Source: Vulcanimicrobiota bacterium (lineage in GTDB: Bacteria; Pseudomonadota; Gammaproteobacteria; Xanthomonadales; Rhodanobacteraceae). Taken from it: a DNA stretch of 55,135 nt. The position numbers and the translations under genes were made by a program. A model generated the notes under the pieces. That model was not told the DNA's origin, ran no database searches, and was given only the letters and a program-made list of their open reading frames with translations. The stretch covers positions 1-55,135 of the forward strand of contig CAJCJD010000152.1 in NCBI GenBank assembly GCA_903970555.1, in the 5' to 3' direction. The number at the start of each line of letters is the position of its first letter. Position 1 is the stretch's first letter. This document shows, in pieces, positions 27,821 to 38,047 of this stretch.

Positions 27821-30800
27821 ATGCGTCGATGGAAAGGGATGTTGGGTCTGCTGTTCGTGGTTACGCCATTGCTGGCACAAGACATCCCTCCGGCACTGCG
27901 CGACTGGCAGGGCTGGGTTTTGCACGACACTCCTCAGCACGCGTGCCCTTTCCTGGCCAACAGCAACCCGGATGCAGGCAGTTATCAATGCATCTGGCCC
28001 GGTCGCCTGACCCTGGATGCGAGCAAGGACGGCGGCCACTTCAGCCTCGATGTGCATGTCGACGCGCAAGGGTGGGCCGACTTGCCAGGTGATGACCACA
28101 GCTGGCCGCAGCAAGTCGTCGTCAACAACAAAGCATGGCCGGTGCTGAACCATGAAGGCCATCCTGCCGTCAGGTTGGAGCCGGGCGACTACACCATAAA
28201 AGGCGATCTGCCGTGGGATACGCGTCCGGCGCGTCTGGGTGTGCCGTCGTCCATTGGTCTGGTGTCGCTGAACCTGGATGGCAACGCTGTAGGCCGCATC
28301 GAGCGCAATGGCGATCAACTGACACTGGGCGAGGCCGCGGCGGCGCAACGCCAGGCCGATACGCTTTCGGTGCGCATCTATCGGCATCTGACCGATGGCA
28401 TGCCGGCGATGCTGGAAACACAGCTGCAATTGAACGTAACGGGCAGTGCGCGCGAACAATTGCTGGGGCCTGCGTTGCCCAACGGCTTCATCGCCACGGC
28501 GCTGGATAGCGACGTACCCGCGCAATTGGAAAACGATGGCCGTATTCGTCTGCAACTGCGTCCGGGGCAATGGGTGGTGCACGTGTCCGCCCGTGCCACG
28601 AATACCCTGCACGAAGTGAGCGTGACGTTACCGGCTGATCCATGGCCGAAGCAAGAAGTATGGAGTTACAGCGACGATCCGAGTCTGCGCAGCACGCGCG
28701 TCGAAGGACGCGGTACCGATGCCGCACAAGCGGGTGTGCCGCAGGAATGGCGCGATTTGCCGTCCTATGTGCTGGATGGCAACGATGGCCTGGTTGTCGA
28801 TCAAGGCACGCGCGGCGGCGAAGGCGAGGCGGCCGATCAGATTCATCTGCAGCGTGAAATCTGGCTGGATTTCGACGGTCGTGGTTTCAACATCAGCGAC
28901 CATCTCACCGGCAGCGTGTTACATACGCAACGCCTTGATGTCGGCGCGCCATGGCAATTGCAGCGCGCGACACAGGGTAGCACGCCATTGCTGATTACAG
29001 ACACGGGGCAGCGACGCACAGGTATCGAGTTACGTAACACGGATCTGAATTTACATGCTGGCTTGCGCGTGCCAGACCGCAGCGGCTCGCTGCCAAGCGC
29101 AGGGTGGCTTGTGTCACTGGAAAACATCGATGCCGTTTTGCATCTGCCGTATGGCTATCGCCTGATTGGTGCAAGCGGTGTAGATCGTTCGCCGGATTCG
29201 TGGGTAGCGCAATGGAGCCTGCTGGATCTGTTCGTCGTGGCGTTGATCGCTTTGCTGGCTGGGCGCTTGCTGGGTTGGCGATGGGCGGTGCTTGCCGCGC
29301 TTTTCCTCATCTTGTCGCAACACGAAACTGGTGCGCCGCGTTGGACGCTTGGTTTGGCGCTCGCCTTCGCGTTGTTGATGCGTGCATTGCCATCAGGCCG
29401 GTTGCGGTGGATTGCGCAGATTGCCGGCACGCTTGCATTGGCATTGGCTGTGTTGTGGACATTGCCCTTCGCGAAGACGCAATTGGAAGATGCCTTGCAT
29501 CCACAATTGGAAGGTAATGGTGGCTACGCCGCATTGATGCGGCAGGAAGCGGCTGAAGGCTATGTTGGAAACTATGCACGAGTGCGAAAAGAAAAGATCG
29601 CACCTGTCATCGAGGAGCAAGCCGAAATGGTGGCAGCTCCCACGCCCCCAGCGCCTGCGCCAGCAGAAGCCTCTGCGATGCCTCAATACACACCATCCTC
29701 CGTGTCGAATCGCAACTTAGCGAGTGTGACCGTGACGGGTGCTGCGATGCCGAGTTCTTCTCCTGGCAGTGAAATAGATAGCCACAGCATCATCCAAGCC
29801 GGCGCGGGCGAACCCAGTTGGGATGTCGACAACAATTATCGATTGGGTTGGTCCGGTCCCATCGCCCCAGAACAAAGTATGCGACTCGTCATCGCGCCGG
29901 CATGGCTCGTGCGACTGCTGCGTGTGTTGATGTTGGGCCTGTTGATCGGCCTGCTTGGCCGCATGGCACGCGGCCTGGTCAATCCGAGTGATGCCTCATG
30001 GCGCAACTGGCGACTAGGGAACGCAGCGGCAGCATGTCTGTTGTTTACTTGTGCGCCGCATATTGCCCACGCGCAAGCAATGCCCAACCAGGAGTTGCTG
30101 AGGCAATTACAAAGCCGCTTGCTGGAAGCGCCCAAGTGCGCGCCGGATTGCGCAGTTGTCGCTACCGCTAATCTGCAGGCAAAAGACGATCAAGTCGCGC
30201 TGGAATTGGAAGTGCATGTCGGTGCACCCATCGCGCTGCCACTGCCGCAAGTCGATGCGGGTCTGCAGTTGGTCAGTGTGAATGTAGACGGGCGTGCCGA
30301 CGCGACGGTCAGCAAGCGTGATGAGCAGATGCTGGCGAGATTGGAGCCTGGGGTGCATCACATCGGATTGATCTATCGCGTCCAACCAACCGATAGCACA
30401 ACGCTGAATTTCACGTTGCGTCCCCAGTGGATGGTATTCAACGGTCAAGGATGGTCGCTCGACGGCGTCGACGGCGGCCGCTTGCTCGGCGACAGCATCA
30501 CGCTCAATCGCATCCAGACGGTTGCTGACGGTAAACAGACGCCGCTTCCGCAGCAGGCGTTTCCGCCCTATGTGCGCATAACGCGTGACATCGTAATGGG
30601 CGTGGATTGGACTGTGGTCAACACGGTCGAGCGCGTTGCACCGAGCGACGGCGGTTTCACTATCGATGTGCCCCTGTTGTCGGGCGAGCACCCCCTGGGC
30701 GACAGCGCACGAGTCCACGATGGGCGCATCGGCGTCACGTTCAATGCTGGGCAAGGCGCAGTCACCTGGACCAGTCGCCTTGATCACGCTGATATGCTGA

Positions 30801-31954
30801 AAATCGAGGCCCCCACACTTGGCGATCGTGCGGAGATCTGGCAGTTGCATGCGTCGCCAATTTGGCATGTCGAGGCCAAGGGCGTACCCGTAAGTGACAG
30901 CAGTGACGGCCTTCGCTTCGAGCCACTGCCGAATGAGACGCTGTCACTGATCGTCAGCCGACCCAAGGCCATCGATGGCGATCGTCTTGCGTTCGATAGC
31001 GTGAATGCAAGCGCCAATGTCGGCGATCGTGCGACCGAGACGACGCTCGATCTGCTTGCACGTAGCACGCGGGGTGGCGAACATGCCATCGCGTTGCCGG
31101 CTGGTACGGAATTGCTTGGCGCCACGCGCGACGACGATTCGCTCAGCCTTGCCGTGAAGGATGACAAGCTGAGTTTGCCGCTATTGCCCGGCAAACACCG
31201 CTACACGATCCGCCTGCGCGAGCCACATGGTGTCGGCCTGAGTATCGCGACGTCGGCAATTGCCCTTGGTGCGCCTTCGGCGAACATAGCGCTCGACCTC
31301 ACGTTGCCCGAGGATCGCTGGGTGTTGTGGACATGGGGCCCTAGCGTGGGGCCTGCGGTGCTGTACTGGTCGCAATTGGTTGTGCTTCTGCTGGCAGCGT
31401 GGTTGTTGGGCCGCTACGCGCCGACACCGTTGCGCTTCCACCATTGGTTGCTGCTTGGACTCGGCTTTTCGGCATTCGCATGGAGTGCCTATGCGTTCGT
31501 GGTGGTTTGGTTGATCATCATTGGGCTGCGTGCGAAACACGATGCGGTCATCACGCGGCTTGGCAGTACGACGTTCAATCTGGCGCAAATCGCACTCGCT
31601 GCGATTACCGTGCTGGCATTGGCGGTGCTAGTTTCCGCCGTGCCGAAGGGGTTGCTTGGGTTGCCCGACATGCATGTCGCCGGCAACGGTTCAACGGCAT
31701 GGGCACTGCGCTGGTTTGCCGATCAGGCCAAGGAAGTTTTGCCGCAAGCGGGCGTATTTAGCGTATCGCTGTGGTTCTACAAAGTCGCCATGCTCGCTTG
31801 GGCTTTATGGTTAGCGAACGCACTCATTGGCTGGTTGCGCTGGGGCTTCGATGCGTGGACCAAGGGTGGTTACTGGCGTAAGCCTGGGCCGAAACAATCC
31901 GTGCCACCGCCGGTACCCTTCAACCCAGCCGTCGACACGATGCATGATGACTAA
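27821..31954 (+). CDS. 1377-aa two-lobed membrane protein of unknown function
   Basis: A signal peptide (1-19, ending LLAQ) precedes lobe 1 (about 20-460, beta-rich, with a conserved-looking HACPFL and QCIWPGRL near the start). Three hydrophobic helices follow (about 470-555, LFVVALIALLAGRLL), then a Pro/Ala linker (about 605-660) and a helix near 700 (LLRVLMLGLLIGLL). A second signal-like helix (about 730-750, ACLLFTCAPHIAHAQA) precedes lobe 2 (about 752-1170), and further helices occupy 1180-1350. Lobe 2 begins like lobe 1 (LEAPKCAPDCAVV, then LELEVHV, LEPGVHHIGL, SLDGVDGGRLLGD). It appears to be a fusion or duplication of one signal-beta-membrane unit. The membrane part (ALFLILSQHETGAPRWTLG) recalls CreD, a weak impression. 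It overlaps prmC by 11 bp. No function is claimed. Confidence 0.85.
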   Translation: MRRWKGMLGLLFVVTPLLAQDIPPALRDWQGWVLHDTPQHACPFLANSNPDAGSYQCIWPGRLTLDASKDGGHFSLDVHVDAQGWADLPGDDHSWPQQVVVNNKAWPVLNHEGHPAVRLEPGDYTIKGDLPWDTRPARLGVPSSIGLVSLNLDGNAVGRIERNGDQLTLGEAAAAQRQADTLSVRIYRHLTDGMPAMLETQLQLNVTGSAREQLLGPALPNGFIATALDSDVPAQLENDGRIRLQLRPGQWVVHVSARATNTLHEVSVTLPADPWPKQEVWSYSDDPSLRSTRVEGRGTDAAQAGVPQEWRDLPSYVLDGNDGLVVDQGTRGGEGEAADQIHLQREIWLDFDGRGFNISDHLTGSVLHTQRLDVGAPWQLQRATQGSTPLLITDTGQRRTGIELRNTDLNLHAGLRVPDRSGSLPSAGWLVSLENIDAVLHLPYGYRLIGASGVDRSPDSWVAQWSLLDLFVVALIALLAGRLLGWRWAVLAALFLILSQHETGAPRWTLGLALAFALLMRALPSGRLRWIAQIAGTLALALAVLWTLPFAKTQLEDALHPQLEGNGGYAALMRQEAAEGYVGNYARVRKEKIAPVIEEQAEMVAAPTPPAPAPAEASAMPQYTPSSVSNRNLASVTVTGAAMPSSSPGSEIDSHSIIQAGAGEPSWDVDNNYRLGWSGPIAPEQSMRLVIAPAWLVRLLRVLMLGLLIGLLGRMARGLVNPSDASWRNWRLGNAAAACLLFTCAPHIAHAQAMPNQELLRQLQSRLLEAPKCAPDCAVVATANLQAKDDQVALELEVHVGAPIALPLPQVDAGLQLVSVNVDGRADATVSKRDEQMLARLEPGVHHIGLIYRVQPTDSTTLNFTLRPQWMVFNGQGWSLDGVDGGRLLGDSITLNRIQTVADGKQTPLPQQAFPPYVRITRDIVMGVDWTVVNTVERVAPSDGGFTIDVPLLSGEHPLGDSARVHDGRIGVTFNAGQGAVTWTSRLDHADMLKIEAPTLGDRAEIWQLHASPIWHVEAKGVPVSDSSDGLRFEPLPNETLSLIVSRPKAIDGDRLAFDSVNASANVGDRATETTLDLLARSTRGGEHAIALPAGTELLGATRDDDSLSLAVKDDKLSLPLLPGKHRYTIRLREPHGVGLSIATSAIALGAPSANIALDLTLPEDRWVLWTWGPSVGPAVLYWSQLVVLLLAAWLLGRYAPTPLRFHHWLLLGLGFSAFAWSAYAFVVVWLIIIGLRAKHDAVITRLGSTTFNLAQIALAAITVLALAVLVSAVPKGLLGLPDMHVAGNGSTAWALRWFADQAKEVLPQAGVFSVSLWFYKVAMLAWALWLANALIGWLRWGFDAWTKGGYWRKPGPKQSVPPPVPFNPAVDTMHDD

Positions 31955-32777
31955 TGTACGTGATGCTTTAACCGACGCAACGCATCGACTCGGCGAACGA
32001 GTCGATGCGGAAATGCTTTTGATCCATGTGCTAGCGAAGCCGCGAAGCTGGTTGATTGCGCACGCCGACGACACGCTTGCACCCGCAGTTGTCGACGCTT
32101 ACACGGCATTAGTGGCGCGCCGCGAAGCGGGCGAACCGGTGGCTTACATCACCGGACGTCGCGGCTTCTGGATGTTCGATCTGGAAGTAACACCGGCGAC
32201 ACTGATACCGCGCCCTGAAACCGAACGGCTGGTTGAACTGGCGCTGGAGCGATTGTCGAACGAAACGGCATGGCGCGTGGCGGATCTTGGAACAGGCAGC
32301 GGTGCCATTGCATTGGCGATTGCGCATGAACGTCCGCGCGCTCACGTTGTAGCTACCGATATGAGTGCTGACGCGCTTGCCGTGGCACAGCGCAATGCCA
32401 CTCGATACAACATCGCCAATGTAAGCTTCCTGAAAGGGGAGTGGTTCATACCACTGCAGCATCAGCGTTTCGACATGATTGTTTCCAACCCGCCCTATAT
32501 CGAAAGCGCCGACCCGCATCTGACACAAGGTGATTTGCGCTTCGAACCGCTGAGCGCACTCGCCGCTGGGCACGATGGGCTTGAGGATATCCGCCGCATT
32601 GTCAGCGACGCCACGCATCATCTTGCTGCGCATGGTTGGTTGTTGATGGAACATGGTTGGAACCAGGGGGAAGCAGTGCGTATGTTGCTACGCAGCGCGG
32701 GTTTTGTTGACGTCTTCACGGCGACCGATATGGAACAACGTGATCGCGTCAGCGTGGGCTGCTGGTCTGGCAGTTAG
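31944..32777 (+). CDS. prmC: peptide chain release factor N5-glutamine methyltransferase
   Basis: 277 aa. It methylates the Gln of the GGQ motif in RF1/RF2 using SAM. The N-terminal helical domain (RDALTDATHRL, DAEMLLIHVL) is followed by the Rossmann domain: VADLGTGSGAIALAIA for SAM, then FDMIVSNPPYIES with the NPPY catalytic motif. PRPETE precedes the SAM site, also standard. The start at 31944 (or 31947) lies inside the last codons of the upstream gene, which ends at 31954, so it is translationally coupled to it. The usual prfA neighbour is not here. Confidence 0.93.
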   Translation: MMTNVRDALTDATHRLGERVDAEMLLIHVLAKPRSWLIAHADDTLAPAVVDAYTALVARREAGEPVAYITGRRGFWMFDLEVTPATLIPRPETERLVELALERLSNETAWRVADLGTGSGAIALAIAHERPRAHVVATDMSADALAVAQRNATRYNIANVSFLKGEWFIPLQHQRFDMIVSNPPYIESADPHLTQGDLRFEPLSALAAGHDGLEDIRRIVSDATHHLAAHGWLLMEHGWNQGEAVRMLLRSAGFVDVFTATDMEQRDRVSVGCWSGS

Positions 32778-32892
32778 CAACGATTGTGGTTTGGCGCAGA
32801 CATCGGCGTAGACTGCAGTCATAACAGAAACGGGCCCGGGTTATAGCGGTGCATCCGGGCAAACTAAAAAAGTCTGTCCCGGACATACCGTC

Positions 32893-35229
32893 ATGAGCCA
32901 TTGCCGTCGTGTAGTCGTTCGTCGTCAGCTCGCACCGCGACGTTTGTCGCAGCTGATTGGCCTGCTATTGATCCCTCTGGCATTACCTGCCGCGGCGCCA
33001 GCCGTCATGGCACAAACTGTCGCGCCGTCGCCGTCGCCAAATACCGGCAACGCAGCAACACCATCACCTCCTGCCAGCAAGCCTGCGGTCACGCTGGGCG
33101 AAGTGATGGTGACAGCGAATCGCCGCAGGGAGCCGGAGCGTGAAGTGCCAATGCACGTGGATAACGTGTCGGCCACGGCGTTACAGCAGTTAGGTGCGAA
33201 GAACCTCAACGACTACGTGTCGTATCAGCCTGGTGTGTTCTTCGCCAGCGCCGGTGGCGCGGGACAGGGCGAGCTGGTGATGCGCGGTGTATCGACTGGC
33301 AACCAGACCAGCCCCACGGTATCGGTTTACATCGACGATGTGCCGATAGGCGGCAGCACGGTGTACGCGGCGGCTGCCACGTTCGTGTTTGATCCCGCGT
33401 TGCTCGATCTCGACCACATCGAGTTTTTGTATGGTCCGCAGGGCACGCTGTACGGCGCCGGTTCGATGGGCGGCCTGGTGAAATACGGCACCGTCAAACC
33501 TGATACGAGCGGCTTTTCCGGCAGCGTGGGTGGCGATGTCTCCAACACGCAGCGCGGTGGCATGAGCTATTCCGAACATGCCACGCTCAATCTTCCGTTG
33601 GTGAAGGACAAGGCAGCCTTGCGCATTGCCGCCGTGGACCAGCACACCACCGGTGTCTATCAAGCGGTTGGCGAAACGCCTGCCGGTGGTGCCGATCGCA
33701 CGCATACCAAGGGCGCACGGATGCAGCTGGAAATCGATCCGATCGACAAGTTGACGTTGAATGTCACGGCCATGGCGCAACGGATCGCGGCGGATGGTTT
33801 GTCGATGGGGGATTTCAATCTGCAGGGGCAGCCGATTTCCGGGGGTCCCTACAATCGTAAGCTCAACCATCGTGAACCGTTTACGCAAACGCTGGAGCTG
33901 TACTCCTTCAGCGCTGCCTACGATTTCGATTGGGCTACCTTGGACTGGATCAGTTCGTATCAGAATTTCACCAATCACAGCGTGCAGGACTATCCCGATT
34001 CGTTTCTTTCACTGTTGAATCTGCTGGGCCCGGCGCTTGGTATCGATCAGCAACTCAGCAGTTTGTATGTGGATTCGCAGTACACCGTGCACAAGACATC
34101 GCAAGAGATCCGCCTTACCTCGCGTAAGAACGACAACTTCGATTGGCTTGGCGGTCTGTGGTTCAATCGCGAGAATGTGTGGGAGCAGTACGTGCTGGAA
34201 GGCAACAACGCATCGTCGCCGGGGCTGACCAGTTTGATCCAACAACAGGTCAATGCAGGTTTCGAGGAGTACGCCGGTTACGGCGATATCACCTGGCACG
34301 CCGATCCGACAATCGACCTGACTATCGGCGCGCGAGCGAGCGGTAACTCGCAACACCTTTCCAATTTCGAGGACGGGCCGGTGGCGGGCAGCCCCGGCGG
34401 ATTCCGCGAGCACCTGCTCAGCGATGACGTCACCAAGATGATCACCCTGAGCTGGCGACCCAATAGCCAGGATAGCTACTACATGCGTGCTTCCACCGGT
34501 TATCGGCCGGGCGGCTTGCAGGCGCCTATTCAAAGCACGCTGCTAGGTCCCAACCCCAACGCCAGAGACACGTTCGGTTCGGACAACCTGCAAAGCTATG
34601 AGCTGGGTTACAAGAGCAGTCATCTGGATGGCCATTTGAACGTTGGTATCGATGGCTATGACATCGAATGGAATCACCTGCAGCTTTATACCTACACGCT
34701 AGGCAATACCATCATCCAGAACGCCGGCGACGCGCGGATCGAAGGTGTGGAAATGCAGGCGAGTTATTCCAATGGGCCGTGGCAGTTCAACGCATCGTCT
34801 GCTTATACGGATGCCCACACATTGAACGGCAATCCGGAGCTCGGCATTGCGCCGAACTCGCCACTGCCTTATTCGGCGAAATGGGCGGGCACGCTCGGCG
34901 GAAAGTACAAATTCATGCTTGCAGGCACGGATGCGTATGCCGGTGCCAATCTGCGCTCGTCCAGTCATCGCAACGCCGGCTTTAACGGTGACACCAGCGA
35001 TCCGAACTTCAAGCTGCCCGGTTTTACTTTTCTCGATCTCAACACGGGCGTGAATCTGCGCAACGGCACCAATATCGATTTCTACGTGCGCAACGTGCTC
35101 AATCGAGAGGTGCCGATCGGTACGCTGAACGACGAGGCCGTCAACTTCCTTGCCAGCGTCGGTGGTCCAATGCTGGTGCAAATGTCGACGCCGCGCACGG
35201 TGGGCGTTGCCTTCAACATGCCGTTCTAG
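32893..35229 (+). CDS. TonB-dependent outer-membrane receptor
   Basis: 778 aa. A long signal peptide ends around AVMAQ, followed by a Ser/Pro-rich stretch (about 40-65), the TonB box region GEVMVTANRR, a plug domain (about 85-200; VYIDDVPIGGS and EFLYGPQGTLYGAGSMGG are typical) and a 22-strand barrel ending TVGVAFNMPF with the terminal aromatic Phe. It takes up a large or scarce substrate, such as a siderophore, vitamin or glycan, using TonB energy. No STN domain and no sigma/anti-sigma pair are visible. A hairpin at 35234-35263 lies before the convergent hpnN. Confidence 0.94.
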   Translation: MSHCRRVVVRRQLAPRRLSQLIGLLLIPLALPAAAPAVMAQTVAPSPSPNTGNAATPSPPASKPAVTLGEVMVTANRRREPEREVPMHVDNVSATALQQLGAKNLNDYVSYQPGVFFASAGGAGQGELVMRGVSTGNQTSPTVSVYIDDVPIGGSTVYAAAATFVFDPALLDLDHIEFLYGPQGTLYGAGSMGGLVKYGTVKPDTSGFSGSVGGDVSNTQRGGMSYSEHATLNLPLVKDKAALRIAAVDQHTTGVYQAVGETPAGGADRTHTKGARMQLEIDPIDKLTLNVTAMAQRIAADGLSMGDFNLQGQPISGGPYNRKLNHREPFTQTLELYSFSAAYDFDWATLDWISSYQNFTNHSVQDYPDSFLSLLNLLGPALGIDQQLSSLYVDSQYTVHKTSQEIRLTSRKNDNFDWLGGLWFNRENVWEQYVLEGNNASSPGLTSLIQQQVNAGFEEYAGYGDITWHADPTIDLTIGARASGNSQHLSNFEDGPVAGSPGGFREHLLSDDVTKMITLSWRPNSQDSYYMRASTGYRPGGLQAPIQSTLLGPNPNARDTFGSDNLQSYELGYKSSHLDGHLNVGIDGYDIEWNHLQLYTYTLGNTIIQNAGDARIEGVEMQASYSNGPWQFNASSAYTDAHTLNGNPELGIAPNSPLPYSAKWAGTLGGKYKFMLAGTDAYAGANLRSSSHRNAGFNGDTSDPNFKLPGFTFLDLNTGVNLRNGTNIDFYVRNVLNREVPIGTLNDEAVNFLASVGGPMLVQMSTPRTVGVAFNMPF

Positions 35230-35233
35230 CGAT

Positions 35234-35263
35234 CTACCCCTCCGTCTTTTTGAGAAGGGGTAG
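35234..35263. terminator. weak hairpin between TonB receptor and hpnN
   Basis: CTACCCCT (35234-35241) pairs with AGGGGTAG (35256-35263) with a 14-nt loop containing five T. No T-run follows, so it is only a possible terminator for the converging genes. Confidence 0.35.
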
Positions 35264-35266
35264 TCT

Positions 35267-37867
35267 TCAATGCCCCAGTCCGCTGACTTTTGAAGGTGGC
35301 TTGATCGCATAGAGCAGCGCGGGCAGGAACACAAAGGTCGCCAGCAACACGGCTATCAGGCTGACCAGCAGCATGCGACCCATGCTGGCCATGCCAAGGT
35401 CGTGCGAGAGTGCCAGTGAGCCGAACGCCGTGCCGGTGGTCAGCGCGGAGAACAGTACCGCGCGCGCCGATGCCGAACTGGTGAAGCGACGCATGCCTGC
35501 GCGCCAGTTCATCACGAAATACACGTTGAACGACACGCCTACGCCAAGCAGCAGGGGCAGTGCAATGATGTTGGCGTAGTTGACGGCCATGCCACACGCG
35601 CGAGCGAGCAGGGCGGTCAATAGCGCTGACATGCCCAGCGTCAGCAGCACGATGCTGACGTCGCGCAGGCGCCGGATCACCAATAGCAGCACGATCGCGA
35701 TCGCGATCGTCGCCAGCACGGCTGCCTGCTGGAACGCACGCATGATCGTGTCAGCCGAGGCAATGGTGGTGACGGCGGGGCCGCCGGCATCCGGTGCAAT
35801 ACGTTGCACTGCCTCCACAAAGCGACGCAGGCCGGCGGTGTCTTCTTCCTTGACGGTTGGCGATACCTGTATGCGCACTTGCCCATTGGGGCTGACCCAG
35901 TCGCGCCTGATCGATTCAGGCAGCGTCGCAAGGCTTACCCCTTTCGCATCCAGCGCGTCGCGTAGGCTTTCCAATTGCGTGGGCAAGAAGCGGCTGACGG
36001 CTTCGTTCATCGCCATCAGTTGTGCATCCGAAACTTTTGCAAGACGCTGCAGTGCTTCGTCGATGCCGCGCAACGGTGAATCGGCCGGCATGTCGGCGTT
36101 GGCTTCGACGATCGCTTCATGCGTGTCGGCAATCGCCGAGCGCAATGCGGCAGGTGTGACCGATGGTGCGGATGGATCGACATTCAACGATGGCAGCATC
36201 AGCACCTGCGCTTGATCGAGTTGATCGAGCGATGCCTGCTGATTGGCCGGCACGAAGGTGGCGGCGGAGATCACGCTGGATACTTCCGGCAGCTTCGACA
36301 ATTTGTCGGTGAGCGTGCGTGCAGTGTCCAGGTTAGGCACCATGATGTTGATGTTGAATGGGTTGGTGACCGGGTTGTCGGCCAGGCTGCGCAGCGTGCG
36401 CATCGGCTCGGAATTCGGATCCTGCGTGTTGAGCGGATTGGCATCGAACGGCATGCGTACCGCAGCGATCAGGCCCGCCACGCCAAGTATCGCGAATACG
36501 ATAAGCACCGGCTTATGGCGACGATGAAGGGACGCATCGAGCACGGGACCAAAAGGCAGCGACAGCTCTTTGCATTGGCGAGCGGGCTTTAAGATGCTCA
36601 GCAGTGCCGGCAACAAGGTCAGCGTACACACCAGTGCGATGCCCATGCCTGCACCGGCGATGGTGCCCAGTTCGGCGACACCGACAAAGCTGGTGGGCGA
36701 GAAGGCCAGGAAGCCGCATGCCGTCGCAGCGGCAGCCACGGCGATCTGGCTGCCGGAGACGCGTGCGCCTTCCGTCAACGCCACTTCAATTTCGGGATGC
36801 AGCATGCGCATTTCGCGCAAACGCACGGCGAACTGAATGCCAAAGTCGACCGCCAGGCCGATGAACAACACGGCGAACGCCACCGAGATCACATTCAACG
36901 TTCCCACCGCGATGGAGGCGAACCCGATCGTCAAGGCAAAGCCGACCAGCAGCGTCAGTAAGATCGGAATGATGCGCCGGAACGAATGCATGGCGAGGTA
37001 AAGCCACAGTGCGAGCAGCAGCAGGCTTGCCACGGTGCTGGCCACGATGCCTTTGGTCAGCGCGCCGAACTGCACGTCAGCCAATGCCACTGAGCCGGTG
37101 TAGTCGATCCGCACGCGTTTGCTTTTCACGTCGGGCAGACCATCGCGAATGCGTTCCAGTGCTCTGGTGGCCGCACGACCCGGCTGCAGCGAGCCGTCTT
37201 CCAGCACGGGATGCGTCAATACCAGACGCACGTTGTCGGGCTGCTGGGTGACGTCCGAGCCGAGCAGGCTCTGCCAGGAAAGCGGCGTGGGATGACCGGC
37301 AGCGGCGTTGTCCAGCACCTGGCGCAGTTGATCGAGCGCGGGCTTGTAGGGGGTGAGATCGGCGTGCTGAATGCGCACGCCTGCAGCCATCAGCGACACG
37401 CCGTTCAACAATCCGCGTGCCGAAGGATCGGTCGCCAGCGGTCCCAACAATGGCTGTGCGTTCAACAGTGAGTTGAGCAGCTTGGACAGGTCGTTTGGAT
37501 CGAGCAGCAGCAGACCTTCCTGACGGAAGAAGGGATCGGCATCCGGACGCGTCACATCGTGAAAGTGCTTTTTGTCGGCCGCCATCGCGTTGGCCAGTGC
37601 TGCGGCGGTTTCATCCGATTCCTCGGGCGTAGCGCCACGCACTACAGCCACCAGCACATTGTTGAACTGCGGGAATTCGCGATCGAACGCCATGGCGTTT
37701 TGTCGCCACGGCAGTGTGCTGGCAAAGAGATTGTCCGTGTTGGTATCCACGCTCAGCCGGTGCGCGGCCACCCAGATACTGATGCCGGCCAATGCGAAAA
37801 AGCACAGCACGACTAACACGGCATAGCGCCGGCAGAATTGGACAAGTCGGACGATAAACTCAGTCAC
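35267..37867 (-). CDS. hpnN: hopanoid-type RND transporter HpnN
   Basis: 866 aa, MMPL/RND family. The N-terminal helix is followed by a periplasmic region with LPWRQNAMAFDREFPQ, then LLNAQPLLGPLATDP, then a first block of helices (VISVAFAVLFIGLAVDFGIQ), a second periplasmic loop and a second helix block (PLLLGVGVSFNVYFVMN). These segments match HpnN, which moves hopanoids to the outer membrane. The start is GTG at 37867, 12 nt after AAGGAG. dxs, the first gene of the MEP route to squalene and hopanoid precursors, lies 180 bp upstream on the same strand. Squalene-hopene cyclase is not in this window. Confidence 0.85.
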   Translation of the reverse strand: MTEFIVRLVQFCRRYAVLVVLCFFALAGISIWVAAHRLSVDTNTDNLFASTLPWRQNAMAFDREFPQFNNVLVAVVRGATPEESDETAAALANAMAADKKHFHDVTRPDADPFFRQEGLLLLDPNDLSKLLNSLLNAQPLLGPLATDPSARGLLNGVSLMAAGVRIQHADLTPYKPALDQLRQVLDNAAAGHPTPLSWQSLLGSDVTQQPDNVRLVLTHPVLEDGSLQPGRAATRALERIRDGLPDVKSKRVRIDYTGSVALADVQFGALTKGIVASTVASLLLLALWLYLAMHSFRRIIPILLTLLVGFALTIGFASIAVGTLNVISVAFAVLFIGLAVDFGIQFAVRLREMRMLHPEIEVALTEGARVSGSQIAVAAAATACGFLAFSPTSFVGVAELGTIAGAGMGIALVCTLTLLPALLSILKPARQCKELSLPFGPVLDASLHRRHKPVLIVFAILGVAGLIAAVRMPFDANPLNTQDPNSEPMRTLRSLADNPVTNPFNINIMVPNLDTARTLTDKLSKLPEVSSVISAATFVPANQQASLDQLDQAQVLMLPSLNVDPSAPSVTPAALRSAIADTHEAIVEANADMPADSPLRGIDEALQRLAKVSDAQLMAMNEAVSRFLPTQLESLRDALDAKGVSLATLPESIRRDWVSPNGQVRIQVSPTVKEEDTAGLRRFVEAVQRIAPDAGGPAVTTIASADTIMRAFQQAAVLATIAIAIVLLLVIRRLRDVSIVLLTLGMSALLTALLARACGMAVNYANIIALPLLLGVGVSFNVYFVMNWRAGMRRFTSSASARAVLFSALTTGTAFGSLALSHDLGMASMGRMLLVSLIAVLLATFVFLPALLYAIKPPSKVSGLGH

Positions 37868-37992
37868 GGGCCAAACGGCTCCTTATAAGGTGGCAGTACA
37901 GCGCTTGCATGGGGCGTGACCCCGTTCGATCCTGTTAGTCGCGGCGATGTTCACCGCGTGCCATTCCAAGCCTTCACAAACGCTGATAAAGC

Positions 37993-38032
37993 AGAGCGGC
38001 CAGCGCGCAGTGGAGTGCATGCTGGCCGCTCT
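37993..38032 (-). repeat. hairpin between dxs and hpnN
   Basis: AGAGCGGCCAGC (37993-38004) pairs with GCTGGCCGCTCT (38021-38032) around a 16-nt loop. It lies 16 bp after the dxs stop. On the minus strand only a broken T-run follows (TGCTTTATC), so it may act as a weak terminator or as a 3' stabiliser. Confidence 0.65.
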
Positions 38033-38047
38033 AGAGGGCTCATTGTG

